A stretch of DNA of 44,021 nt from DASPRG01 sp963796125. GTDB lineage: Bacteria; Nitrospirota; Thermodesulfovibrionia; Thermodesulfovibrionales; SM23-35. How positions within the stretch are numbered: the first letter of the stretch is position 1; every line of letters starts with the position of its first letter. Of the stretch, positions 35,265 through 42,890 are shown piece by piece. The stretch is from assembly GCA_963796125.1 (NCBI GenBank), contig CAWCKM010000038.1:1-44021 (forward strand), written 5' to 3'. A model generated the notes under the pieces. That model was not told the origin of the DNA. It ran no database searches and saw only the letters and a list, made by a program, of their open reading frames with translations. The translations under genes and the position numbers were made by a program.

Positions 35265-37285
35265 ATGGATATATACAGAGAAATAGCGCATCTCAATCCC
35301 AGGCAGAAGGAGGCGGTCGAGCATTCCGAGGGCCCGCTCCTCATTCTCGCCGGCGCTGGTTCAGGAAAGACGAGGGTTATAACAATGAGGACTGCGCACC
35401 TGATATACACGGGTGTCAGGGCCGGGTCCGTCCTGGCAGTCACCTTCACCAACAAGGCGGCAAAGGAGATGAAGGAAAGGGTGACGTCCATGGTGAAGGG
35501 TAAGAACGGGACGCCTGTTGTCTCTACATTTCATTCCCTCTGCCTCAAGATCCTGAGGCGCGAGATCGAACACCTTGGTTACAGAAAGGACTTCACCATC
35601 TACGACACCTCGGAGCAGGTTTCACTCCTGAGAAACATCCTGTCGGATATCAAATTTTACGACAGGAGTTTCAAGGCCTGAATCCATCCTGGAGAGGATC
35701 AGCAGGACGAAGAACGATTTCGCTCCACCCGACACCGTTTCATCAGATGATCCCGTCGAGGAGGTTTCAGCGATGCTCTATCCCCGGTATCGCGAGGCGC
35801 TGAAATCGCTGAACGCCCTCGACTTCGATGACCTCCTCTTGCTCACTCTTAAGCTCTTCAGGGAGCATCCTGTTGTCCTCGAAAAATACAGGGAGAGGTT
35901 CAGGTATATAATGGTCGACGAGTATCAGGATACAAACCGCGTTCAGTATGATTTCATCAAACTTCTCGCGGGTGAGAGAAGGAACCTCTGCGTAGTTGGG
36001 GACGACGACCAGTCTATTTACGGATGGAGGGGTGCCAATCTCGGCAACATCCTCGATTTCGAGAAGGACTTCCCCGGGACCATGACAGTAAGGCTCGAAC
36101 AGAACTACCGCTCCTTCGGCCATATCCTCAAGGCGGCAAACGGGGTGATAATAAACAACAGGAGGAGGATGGAAAAGTCCCTCTGGACAGAAAGGGGCGA
36201 CGGCCCCAAAGTCAATATTCTCAAGGCTGTCGACACAGAAGGCGAGGCTGAGTGGGTGGCCGACAGGATCTCTATGATAAGGTTCGAAAGGAATATTCCC
36301 TACGAGGATTTCGCCGTCATCTACAGGGCGAATATCTTTTCGAGGCCCTTTGAGGAGGCCATGAGGAGGCAGCGGATCCCCTATTCGGTTGTTGGCGGGA
36401 CAAGTTATTTCGAGCACAAGGAGATCAGGGACCTCGCGGCCTATCTCAAGATCATCGCAAACCCCTCCGACGACCTGAGCCTTCTGAGGGCTGCCAGCGC
36501 GCCGAAGAGAGGGTTGGGTCCGTCGGCCCTAACTGCGCTTTCGGATTTCGCGCGCTCCAATTCCCTGAGTCTTCTCGATGCGTTCGGGAAGGCGTCCGGA
36601 GCACCCGGCTTCAGCCAAAAGGTAGCTGCCTCTGCCGAAGCGTTTTCCGAACTGATCGGCCGTTACCGGGATATGTTCAAGAATGGTACGAAGATGGGTA
36701 AGACCCTCAAAGCGCTCATCGAGGAGATCAATTACAGGGATTACATCAGCAGGCTTTATAAGACCCCGGAAGCGGCATTCAGGAGGATGGAAAACATAGA
36801 CGGGTTTGTCGAATCCATAACCCACTACGAATCCGCAGAGGAATCGCCTTCCCTGCATGGGTTTCTTGAAACAATGGCCCTCACAGACCTGATGGAAGAG
36901 AGGGAGGAAAAGAGCAGCCGTGGCATCACCCTTATATCTTTCCACTCGTCGAAAGGTCTGGAATTCCCCGTGGTATTCATAGCGGGTGTGGAGGAGGACA
37001 TACTGCCGCACAAGAAATCGGCGGACAGGGAGGAAGATATCGAGGAGGAAAGAAGGCTCTTCTATGTGGGAATAACGAGGGCGATGAACGAACTGTATAT
37101 TACCTATACGGATCGCAGATCAAAGTACGGTAAAGGAGAAACCTTCTGTTCCATCCAGATTTCTGGAGGAGATCCCTGAGGAGGCGATCAAGAGGCTCGA
37201 CAGGTTCGAAAAACTTGACCCGGAACAAGAGAAGGTCTACGCAAAAAAGTTCTTCGCGAACATAAAGGCAATCCTCGGAGACTGA
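35265..37285 (+). CDS. UvrD/PcrA/Rep-family superfamily 1 helicase (two frame breaks)
   Basis: Joined length about 673 residues. Walker A ILAGAGSGKT (~28-36), VTFTNKAAKEMKER, STFHSLCL, motif II VDEYQDTN, GDDDQSIYGWRGA, EQNYRS, SFHSSKGLEFPVVF and YVGITRAMNELY are all present. Frame 1 ends at FKA (35681); removing a T near 35676 gives ESILERISRTKNDF. Near 37150 a lost base separates TFCS from PSRFLEEIPEEAIKR and the true end at 37285. The length is short for PcrA, closer to Rep. It unwinds DNA 3' to 5' in repair or replication restart. Confidence 0.85.
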
Positions 37286-37350
37286 GTGCATCGTTTCACA
37301 AATTCGGTGACATATACCACAGGCCATGCGATACAGATTCGCTTTTTGTT

Positions 37351-37418
37351 GTCATTCCGGCTTGACCGGAATCTTTCTTCAAGAAGGATTCCCGACGCGC
37401 TTTACTTGCGGGAATGAC
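37351..37418. repeat. Dispersed inverted repeat, GTCATTCC family, copy 1
   Basis: GTCATTCCGGCTTGACC at the left and CTTTACTTGCGGGAATGAC at the right are imperfect inverted ends around an AAGAAGGATTC centre. A second member is at 40801-40893. It lies just after the uvrD stop and has no coding capacity, like a MITE or an intergenic palindromic unit. Confidence 0.6.
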
Positions 37419-37548
37419 GCTATGTCTAATACGTAACTGTAATTATAAATCCATGTACTGACTGCGCCCATTTCATAACAGATCGAGGAGATAATAATAC
37501 TGAAAAGGGCACGTTGTCCCAATGTTCTCACCCCTTTAACCTTTGAAT

Positions 37549-37588
37549 TTCCGCACTTTGGCACTATTGCGCTTTTGCACTTCTGCAC
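37549..37588. repeat. Octamer repeat tract, left copy
   Basis: Five successive 8-base units: TTCCGCAC, TTTGGCAC, TATTGCGC, TTTTGCAC, TTCTGCAC. A matching tract follows the next gene at 37983-38014. No gene is present between 37286 and 37674. Confidence 0.65.
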
Positions 37589-37674
37589 CGGGAAACGATT
37601 TCGAAAAAAACTGCGGCCATAACGGTATAATATTCGAGTAGATATTGTTATTTTCAGACAAAAGTAAAATTGCG

Positions 37675-37971
37675 ATGATACAAGAAAGAGACAATAAGCG
37701 GATCACGCGGGATTTCGGATTGCGCAAGGGCCGCCAGCTCCTCGCAATAGCGGCAACGCTCGTTCTCCTTTTATTTCTTGTTTTGCTCCATAAACACCCT
37801 GATCTTATTGGCGAATTCTCAAAGGACACTATCTTTGCAGCGCAGATTGTGCTCATCGCTGCGTTTATCGGTTTCAGCGCCTTTAACTGGAGATGCCCCT
37901 TATGTAAAAAATATCTGGGCAGCGATATCAGCAGACGTATATGCAAACACTGCGGAACCAGATTGCGATAA
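37675..37971 (+). CDS. Small membrane protein with C-terminal zinc ribbon
   Basis: ATG 37675 gives 98 residues; a TTG 30 bases earlier is possible. Two hydrophobic segments (LLAIAATLVLLLFLVLL and TIFAAQIVLIAAFIGFSAF) are followed by CPLCKKYLGSDISRRICKHCG, a Cys-X2-Cys...Cys-X2-Cys zinc ribbon that would face one side of the membrane. I recognise no named family. The gene is bracketed by octamer repeat tracts on both sides, as if it were a small cassette. No strong ribosome site. Confidence 0.6.
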   Translation: MIQERDNKRITRDFGLRKGRQLLAIAATLVLLLFLVLLHKHPDLIGEFSKDTIFAAQIVLIAAFIGFSAFNWRCPLCKKYLGSDISRRICKHCGTRLR

Positions 37972-37982
37972 CAGGGATCACT

Positions 37983-38014
37983 CTTTCGACTTCTGCACTT
38001 CTGAACTTTTGCAC
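37983..38014. repeat. Octamer repeat tract, right copy
   Basis: CTTTCGAC, TTCTGCAC, TTCTGAAC, TTTTGCAC in direct succession, same register and orientation as the tract at 37549-37588. Confidence 0.65.
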
Positions 38015-38116
38015 TATTTCATTTGCTCTTCCGCTCTTATTTATTGCGCTTGTTTCGGCGTTGCCTTTATCGCCGTTTTGGGTATCATGTTTTTTGATAT
38101 TGAATAAATTGTAACT

Positions 38117-38137
38117 CCCTGTGGTCTTGCCACAGGG
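38117..38137. repeat. Short palindromic hairpin CCCTGTGG
   Basis: CCCTGTGG and CCACAGGG pair around TCTTG. The ten bases CCCTGTGGTC recur at 39433-39442, on the other side of the IS110 element, within an imperfect hairpin. Confidence 0.65.
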
Positions 38138-38150
38138 TAACCTTATAGTT

Positions 38151-38187
38151 CCCTCCCCCTTGAGGGGGGAGGGTTAGGGAGAGGGTG
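38151..38187. repeat. GC-rich palindromic repeat unit, intact copy
   Basis: A 37-base unit beginning CCCTCCCCCTTGAGGGG and ending GAGAGGGTG. Its reverse complement is closely similar to the next unit (38210-38234 plus 39403-39413), so the two form an inverted pair with a 22-base spacer, like REP/BIME elements. Confidence 0.7.
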
Positions 38188-38209
38188 GATTAATGGAAAA
38201 CATTTTCAA

Positions 38210-38234
38210 CACCCTCCCCTTAATCCCCTCCCCT
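38210..38234. repeat. Palindromic repeat unit interrupted by the IS, left part
   Basis: CACCCTCCCCTTAATCCC leads to CCTCCCCT at 38234, where the repeat is broken by the IS110 element. Joining it to CAAGGGAGGGG (39403-39413) restores an inverted copy of the 38151-38187 unit. Confidence 0.7.
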
Positions 38235-38278
38235 TGTATGATAGAGGATAGGGTATATTAGCAATGAACTTAACCATG

Positions 38279-38412
38279 GGTGTGACAGACCGTACTCCCC
38301 TTGGGACTTTGAATCCCGTCCTTGAGCATGGGTCGTCACACCATTCTCTGAAGAGCCCGAACAGTTGCGAGGGACATAGAGCCCGCATTTCACAAGGTCG
38401 GGTTTTAGAGAG
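38279..38412 (+). ncRNA. Predicted bridge RNA core of the IS110 element (target and donor loops)
   Basis: Two stem-loops with internal loops lie in the left end. Loop 1: GGTGTGAC-a-GACC (38279-38291) pairs with GGTCGTCACACC (38331-38342). Its 5' side contains CTCCCCT (38295-38301), identical to left target plus core. Its 3' side contains CCTTGAG (38320-38326), the reverse complement of core plus right target CTCAAGG. Loop 2: AGAGCCCGA (38352-38360) pairs with TCGGGTTTT (38398-38406), extended by CTCT/AGAG across a GA/AG internal loop. It holds ACAGTTGC (38361-38368), identical to the element right end plus the core C, and ACAAG (38392-38396), complementary to CTTGT at the left end. The true transcript probably starts upstream, near 38240. 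Confidence 0.85.
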
Positions 38413-38431
38413 TGCATACCGGGAGGTGTAA

Positions 38432-39385
38432 ATGAGTTTCGTTGGTATTGACGTATCGAAGTCCCAGTTGGACATTGCTGTGCGACCCGGCAATAAGAGA
38501 TGGTCCGTCGTTAATGCCGAGGCGGATATCGTCAAGGTTGTCGAGACGCTCAACGCACTGTCTCCGCAAGTCATTGTTATCGAGGCTACCGGAGGCATGG
38601 AAATGCCATTGGTAGCGGCCTTGAGCCAGGCACGCCTGCCGGTTGTGGTCGTTAATCCTCGACAGGTACGTGATTTTGCCAAGGCAGTAGGCCGTCTGGC
38701 CAAGACTGACCGCATCGACGCCGAGATCCTTGCCCACTTCGGGGAAGCAGTGAAGCCTGATGTCCGTTTACTGAAAGACGAGGATACCCAAACGCTTGCT
38801 GCGTTAGTAACGCGGCGGCGGCAGGTCATTGAGATGCTCACGGCGGAGAAGAACCGCTTGGGAATCTCTCCCAAGGTAGTACACAAGGACATCCAGCAAC
38901 ACATTGCATGGCTCCAGGGACGGCTGGAGGATATTGATCGCCACCTTGATTCGGCTATTCGCAAAAGTCCTGTATGGCGAGAAAAAGACGACTTGCTTCG
39001 CAGTGTGCCGGGTGTCGGCCAAGTGCTCTCCGTAAGCCTGATCACAGGCCTGCCGGAACTGGGAACCCTTTCCCGTCGCCAGATTGCAGCCTTGGTCGGC
39101 GTTGCACCATTGAATTGCGACAGTGGTCTGTTTCGTGGCAAACGCACTGTCTGGGGTGGCAGGGCACATCTACGTTCTGTCTTGTACATGGCTACTCTTA
39201 GTGCCTCCCGTGTCAACCCGGCTATCAGCTGTTTCTATCGCCGCCTCATAGAGGCAGGTAAAAAGCCAAAGGTCGCGCTGACAGCCTGTATGCGTAAGTT
39301 ATTATGCATTCTTAATGCCATAATCAAAAAAAGAATCCCTTGGCAAGCTGAATATTCAACTTGCCCAATACCAAATATCCCTTGA
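38432..39385 (+). CDS. IS110-family transposase (bridge-RNA-guided recombinase)
   Basis: 317 residues. The N-terminal RuvC-like DEDD domain has D7 (VGIDVSK), E51 (VIEATGG), D93 and D96 (KTDRIDAEIL). A coiled linker spans ~120-175. The C-terminal Tnp_20 domain carries SVPGVGQVLSVSLI and the presumed catalytic serine S231 in APLNCDSGLFRGKR. All catalytic residues are intact and there is no frame break, so it is probably functional. The ATG follows GGGAGGTG. Proteins of this family recombine donor and target DNA through a serine intermediate, guided by the RNA from their left end. Confidence 0.95.
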   Translation: MSFVGIDVSKSQLDIAVRPGNKRWSVVNAEADIVKVVETLNALSPQVIVIEATGGMEMPLVAALSQARLPVVVVNPRQVRDFAKAVGRLAKTDRIDAEILAHFGEAVKPDVRLLKDEDTQTLAALVTRRRQVIEMLTAEKNRLGISPKVVHKDIQQHIAWLQGRLEDIDRHLDSAIRKSPVWREKDDLLRSVPGVGQVLSVSLITGLPELGTLSRRQIAALVGVAPLNCDSGLFRGKRTVWGGRAHLRSVLYMATLSASRVNPAISCFYRRLIEAGKKPKVALTACMRKLLCILNAIIKKRIPWQAEYSTCPIPNIP

Positions 39386-39402
39386 CAGAAATCACAGTTG
39401 CT

Positions 39403-39413
39403 CAAGGGAGGGG
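39403..39413. repeat. Palindromic repeat unit interrupted by the IS, right part
   Basis: CAAGGGAGGGG, the continuation of the unit at 38210-38234 after the IS110 element. The imperfect CCCTGTGG hairpin follows at 39433-39454; no gene lies between 39403 and 39558. Confidence 0.7.
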
Positions 39414-39558
39414 ATAGATTTTTAATTTTAGCCCCTGTGGTCTCTGCCGTAGGGTTCTTCACAAATAGGTGTTCCGGATAAGATTTCTGCTGATACCTTT
39501 TATTATTATTTTGTGGTACAGTTATGCTTGAAAATCCTAAAAAGGAGGAATAAGTACG

Positions 39559-40143
39559 ATGAGAAAAATATCCGTGGTTTCAACCATCGTTCTTTTTATC
39601 TTGATATTAGCTTTCCCCACCTTTGCTGCCAGCGAGCCTCCGGCAGAGGGTGGGCCGCTACCTGTCATAAAGCTTCCTATTCCCAAGAACCCGGAAGAAA
39701 AAAGCTACCTGGGACTCACGGGGGAAGGCTCTTTTACTATTCCCAAGGTTAAGGCAAGAGTGGTGATTATTGAAATCTTCAGCATGTATTGCCCTTATTG
39801 CCAGAAAGAAGCGCCGACGGTAAATGAACTCTATAATGCCATAGAGAATAACCCGGATCTCAAAGGGAAGATTAAGATAATCGGGATCGGCGCAGGAAAT
39901 ACGCCTATGGAAGTTGATGTCTTCAGGAAGAAGTTTCAGATAGCCTTCCCTCTCTTTCCGGATGTTGATTATTCTATTCATAAGGTCTGTGGAGAGGTAA
40001 GGACACCCTATTTCATAGGAGTTAGAATCAATGACAATGGAACCCATGAAGTCATTTATTCAAAGCTTGGAGGACTTCAAGACGTCAATCAATTCCTGGA
40101 ATTAATCCGTAACCGTTCAGGATTAAAAAAGGAGGGGTCATGA
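39559..40143 (+). CDS. Exported TlpA/thioredoxin-fold protein
   Basis: 194 residues, RBS AAAGGAGGAAT. Signal peptide MRKISVVSTIVLFILILAFPTFA with a likely cut after AA. Thioredoxin-fold core with CPYC (C78, C81) in EIFSMYCPYCQKEAPTVNE and a cis-proline region near VRTPYFIGV. It should act in the periplasm as a disulfide reductase or electron carrier. The stop overlaps the start of the next gene (ATGA), an exported peroxiredoxin, for which it is the natural reductant. Confidence 0.9.
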   Translation: MRKISVVSTIVLFILILAFPTFAASEPPAEGGPLPVIKLPIPKNPEEKSYLGLTGEGSFTIPKVKARVVIIEIFSMYCPYCQKEAPTVNELYNAIENNPDLKGKIKIIGIGAGNTPMEVDVFRKKFQIAFPLFPDVDYSIHKVCGEVRTPYFIGVRINDNGTHEVIYSKLGGLQDVNQFLELIRNRSGLKKEGS

Positions 40144-40739
40144 TGGTTACGAAAAGAATACTGATTCTTGCTTCTTTGCTTCTTTTCTCTTTTGTATCTA
40201 TGGCCTATGGTGTTTCTGAAATGTTTAAAGACTACATATATCAGCCAGGGACTCTTAAGCCAATTGATAGCAAGCCCAAACTTAAGGTTGGTGATAAGGC
40301 TCCTGATTTCACGCTTCCTTCCATATCCGGGGAAAAAGTCAACCTCAGACAGTATCTCGGAAAGAAGAATGTCGTCATTTCTTTTGTCCCTGCTGCATGG
40401 ACACCTGTATGTTCAGATCAGTGGCCCGGCTATAACCTGGTGAAAGACATCTTTGATGAGCATGATGCCATCCTGTTAGGCATTACCGTGGATAATATAC
40501 CAACCCTTTATGCATGGACAAGGCCAATGGGGGATATATGGTTTCCTGTACTCTCTGATTTCTGGCCTCATGGAAAGGTCGCTCAAAAGTACGGCGTGTT
40601 GAGATCAAACGGTGTGTCGGAAAGGGCCTTATTTGTCATAGACAAGAAGGGGATTATTCGTTACATAGACGTGCACGATATCAACAAGAGACCACCTCTT
40701 GAAGACGTAGTAAGGGAATTGGGGAAGTTAAAGCAGTAA
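40140..40739 (+). CDS. Exported peroxiredoxin (AhpC/TSA family, single Cys)
   Basis: 199 residues, coupled to the preceding gene by a 4-base overlap. Signal peptide MVTKRILILASLLLFSFVSMAYG. The AhpC/TSA fold starts at ~50 (VGDKAPDFTLPSISGEKVNLRQYL). The catalytic motif P-A-A-W-T-P-V-C (P84, T88, C91) is intact, and C91 is the only cysteine after the signal peptide, so it is a 1-Cys type that needs an outside thiol such as the upstream TlpA-like protein. Expected role: reduction of peroxides in the periplasm. Confidence 0.9.
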   Translation: MMVTKRILILASLLLFSFVSMAYGVSEMFKDYIYQPGTLKPIDSKPKLKVGDKAPDFTLPSISGEKVNLRQYLGKKNVVISFVPAAWTPVCSDQWPGYNLVKDIFDEHDAILLGITVDNIPTLYAWTRPMGDIWFPVLSDFWPHGKVAQKYGVLRSNGVSERALFVIDKKGIIRYIDVHDINKRPPLEDVVRELGKLKQ

Positions 40740-40800
40740 CACATGCAACTTGTGAAAATTTATAATCGTTAATAGTGGATAGAATATTTGTCTCGATAGT

Positions 40801-40893
40801 GTCATTCTGGCTTGTCCAAGAATCCTTCTGAAAACTATGTGATAGGTTCAAAAAAAACAATTGAAAGAAGGATTCCGAGCAAGTCGGAATGAC
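40801..40893. repeat. Dispersed inverted repeat, GTCATTCC family, copy 2
   Basis: GTCATTCTGGCTTGTCC with AAGAATCCTTCT at the left, and AGAAGGATTCCGAGC with AAGTCGGAATGAC at the right, form imperfect inverted arms around a ~35-base AT-rich centre. Same family as 37351-37418. It sits between converging genes and may also stop transcription. Confidence 0.65.
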
Positions 40894-40964
40894 AAACATT
40901 AAGGGTTTATTACCCCCACAGAAAGTCTGAAGAACCAAGGATAGAAGTTATTTTTTCAAAAGCT

Positions 40965-41450
40965 TTAGATCTTTTCTCTCATTTCGGGAGAGCACCAATC
41001 TCTTTCACCGATGAACTTTTCTGCTATAACCCCTTTTTTGTCTATTAAAAATGTTACAGGGATTCCGAAGAGAGAGTACTTAAAATAGACCTTTTTGTCT
41101 TTGTCTATGAGAATAAGAAAAGCTATGCCTTTCTCCTTCACATAGGATTTTACAGGCTTTTCTGCAGGGTCCTCAGCAACAGCTATGACAACAAGTCCTC
41201 TGTCCTTGAATTCAAGGTAGAGTTTATTCAGGGAAGGCATTTCAGCAAGACAGGGGCCGCACCATATTGACCAGAAGTTCAGAACAACCACTTTGCTCCT
41301 GTACTGGGAAAGCATGACTTTTTTACCACTCAGATCATAAAGGGTAAAATCAGGAGCTGAAGAGCTTGCTTTTGCAAAAACATAATCAGCTATTAATAAG
41401 GTAAAAGTTAAAAAAAAGAACGCTGTGATAAAACGATTAAATTTCATCAT
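40965..41450 (-). CDS. Exported TlpA-family thioredoxin-like protein
   Basis: Start at ATG 41450 (or 41447), since the signal peptide MKFNRFITAFFFLTFTLLIADYVFA begins there. 161 residues. APDFTLYDLSGKKVMLSQYRSK, then FWSIWCGPCLAEMPSLNKLY with the redox pair C64/C67, and FGIPVTFLIDKKGVIAEKF with the cis-proline. This is the classical TlpA/ResA form that reduces cytochrome c or other periplasmic disulfides. One more cysteine near the end (DWCSPEM). Divergent from the HPF gene. Confidence 0.9.
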   Translation of the reverse strand: MMKFNRFITAFFFLTFTLLIADYVFAKASSSAPDFTLYDLSGKKVMLSQYRSKVVVLNFWSIWCGPCLAEMPSLNKLYLEFKDRGLVVIAVAEDPAEKPVKSYVKEKGIAFLILIDKDKKVYFKYSLFGIPVTFLIDKKGVIAEKFIGERDWCSPEMREKI

Positions 41451-41473
41451 CTCTGAAAACAGTTTACCATTTA

Positions 41474-41504
41474 TTGAGATAGCAGGCAATATTTCGTATA
41501 TAAT
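41474..41504 (+). promoter_or_regulatory. Possible promoter of the HPF-cold-shock gene
   Basis: TTGAGA (41474-41479) and TATAAT (41499-41504), 19 bases apart; an alternative TATATA two bases earlier would give 17. 83 bases upstream of the start codon. Confidence 0.35.
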
Positions 41505-41587
41505 AGACTACTAATTAGACGGAAGTCCTTGTAGGAACATGCTTAAAATAACGGTTAAAGGGTTTTTCTTATTAAGGAGAACAGATT

Positions 41588-42124
41588 ATGAAAATTCCAT
41601 TACAAATCACCGTCCGTAATCTTGATCTTACTGAAGCGTTTAAGGAAGAAATCCAAAAAAGGGCTGAAAAATTAGACAAGTTTTACGACCAGATCATGCG
41701 CTGTAGGGTTGTAGTAGAAGTTCCTCATCGTCACTCCCGTGAGGGGATATTGTATAAAGTTCATATTCACATGACAGTTCCCGGAATTGAACTGGCTGTA
41801 GAACGCGAGCTGGCCGAAGATCTCGAAGTGGCAATTAGGGATGCCTTTGATGCAGCGCGTCGCAAGCTGGAAGACTTTGCCAGAAGGCAGCGTGGAGACG
41901 TGAAACAGCATGAAACCCTGCCCCATGCTCGTATTAGTGCTTTATTTTTGGATAAAGGCTATGGCTTTCTTACTACCGTCGACAATAGGGAAATCTATTT
42001 CCATGAACACAGTATTGTGAACAGGGACTTCAAACACTTGAAGGTGGGAATGGAAGTACGTTATGTGGAAAAGCAAGGCGAAAAAGGCCCGCAAGCCAGT
42101 ACCGTAACAGTAGTTGAACGCTGA
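41588..42124 (+). CDS. Ribosome hibernation factor (HPF/RaiA) fused to a cold-shock domain
   Basis: 178 residues, RBS AAGGAGAACAG. Residues ~1-105 are the HPF/RaiA fold (QITVRNLDLTEAFKEEIQKR, RCRVVVEVPHRH, DLEVAIRDAFDAARRKLEDF), which binds the small subunit decoding centre in resting ribosomes. After a short linker, residues ~115-178 form a cold-shock domain with RNP1 KGYGFLTT and RNP2 IYFHEHS. This replaces the dimerising C-terminal domain of long HPF. The partner domain suggests mRNA or rRNA binding during hibernation. Confidence 0.85.
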   Translation: MKIPLQITVRNLDLTEAFKEEIQKRAEKLDKFYDQIMRCRVVVEVPHRHSREGILYKVHIHMTVPGIELAVERELAEDLEVAIRDAFDAARRKLEDFARRQRGDVKQHETLPHARISALFLDKGYGFLTTVDNREIYFHEHSIVNRDFKHLKVGMEVRYVEKQGEKGPQASTVTVVER

Positions 42125-42171
42125 TCTTGAAAAAGGCTTTTCGTCTTTTCGATGAAGATCTCCAACACTTC

Positions 42172-42618
42172 CTAATCCGGTATTGATCTATCAATCCATC
42201 TTTCCAATTCTGCTTTTGGTAAAGCGCCTGTTATTTCATTCAATTTCTTTCCATTCTGGAAAAGCAGGAATGTGGGGGTTGCATGTACCCCGAAACGTGC
42301 TCTTAGCGGGGCTTCATAATCAATATTTATTTTAGCCACCTTTAATAACCCCGCCCTTTCATGTGCTAATTCATCGATTGCCGGAGCTACCATTCGGCAG
42401 GCACCGCACCATGATGCCCAGAATTCAACTATCACAACACCCGGCCAAGCCAGAACCTCTTGTTCAAAATTTACTGCTGTTATAGTAACCGGTCTGTCAG
42501 GAAATTCCAGAGAAGTCTTACACTTCCCGCATTTTGGACCTTCCGTTAGTCTATCCGTAGGAACTCGATTGATTGTTTTGCAGTGAGTACACCTGAGAAG
42601 GACAGCCTTATTTTCCAT
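42172..42618 (-). CDS. trxC: Thioredoxin 2 (TrxC) with N-terminal zinc ribbon
   Basis: 148 residues. The zinc ribbon is C10, C13, C30 and C33 (LRCTHCKT, PKCGKCKT). The thioredoxin domain has the active site WCGAC (C71, C74), with Ala in place of the usual Pro, and VHATPTFLLFQNGK with the cis-proline. No signal peptide, so cytoplasmic. It can serve the MsrA and other reductases encoded nearby. It converges on the HPF-cold-shock gene. The Pro-to-Ala change should shift redox potential only modestly. Confidence 0.9.
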   Translation of the reverse strand: MENKAVLLRCTHCKTINRVPTDRLTEGPKCGKCKTSLEFPDRPVTITAVNFEQEVLAWPGVVIVEFWASWCGACRMVAPAIDELAHERAGLLKVAKINIDYEAPLRARFGVHATPTFLLFQNGKKLNEITGALPKAELERWIDRSIPD

Positions 42619-42698
42619 AAATGACGGTTTGTGCTTTATAACAATTTATTGGACAAGTTAGCATGAGCCTCTGGCTAATAAGGAGCGCCAAAATAAGT

Positions 42699-42743
42699 AA
42701 TCCCCTCCGTCCCCCTTTTAGAAAAGGGGGGTGAGGGGGGATT
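42699..42743. repeat. GC-rich inverted repeat
   Basis: AATCCCC and CCCCCTTTT on the left mirror AAAAGGGGG and GGGGGGATT on the right. It belongs with the CCCTCCCC-type palindromic units seen at 38151 and elsewhere. The rest of 42619-42890 holds nothing recognised. Confidence 0.6.
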
Positions 42744-42890
42744 TGATAAGTCCATTTGCAGAGTAACAATTTGCTGAGAGATCAAAATAGGGATAATTTT
42801 GGATATATCCTGAACATAAGCTCTCATAATATTTGAAAGCCCATAGTGCCCCTGCAGGATCTTTTAAAAGTATTTATTCTCTAAAGCGCT

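Larger units (their letters stand above)
38235..39402 (+). mobile_element. Complete IS110-family insertion sequence
   Basis: Boundaries come from restoring the interrupted repeat: left flank CCCTCCC-CT ends at 38234, right flank begins CAAGGG at 39403, and CT is present at both ends (38233-38234 and 39401-39402), the two-base core expected for IS110. Without one core the element is 1166 bases, with no terminal inverted repeats. The left end is long (197 bases before the gene) and the right end short (15 bases after the stop), as in the IS110 (not IS1111) group. The right-left junction ACAGTTG-CT-TGTAT resembles the IS621 donor site as I remember it. Confidence 0.9.

Noticed and set aside
38241..38278. 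5' stem-loop of the bridge RNA
   Set aside because: A leading stem-loop is expected from related elements, but I could not find a convincing pairing in this AT-rich stretch, so only the two guide loops are annotated.
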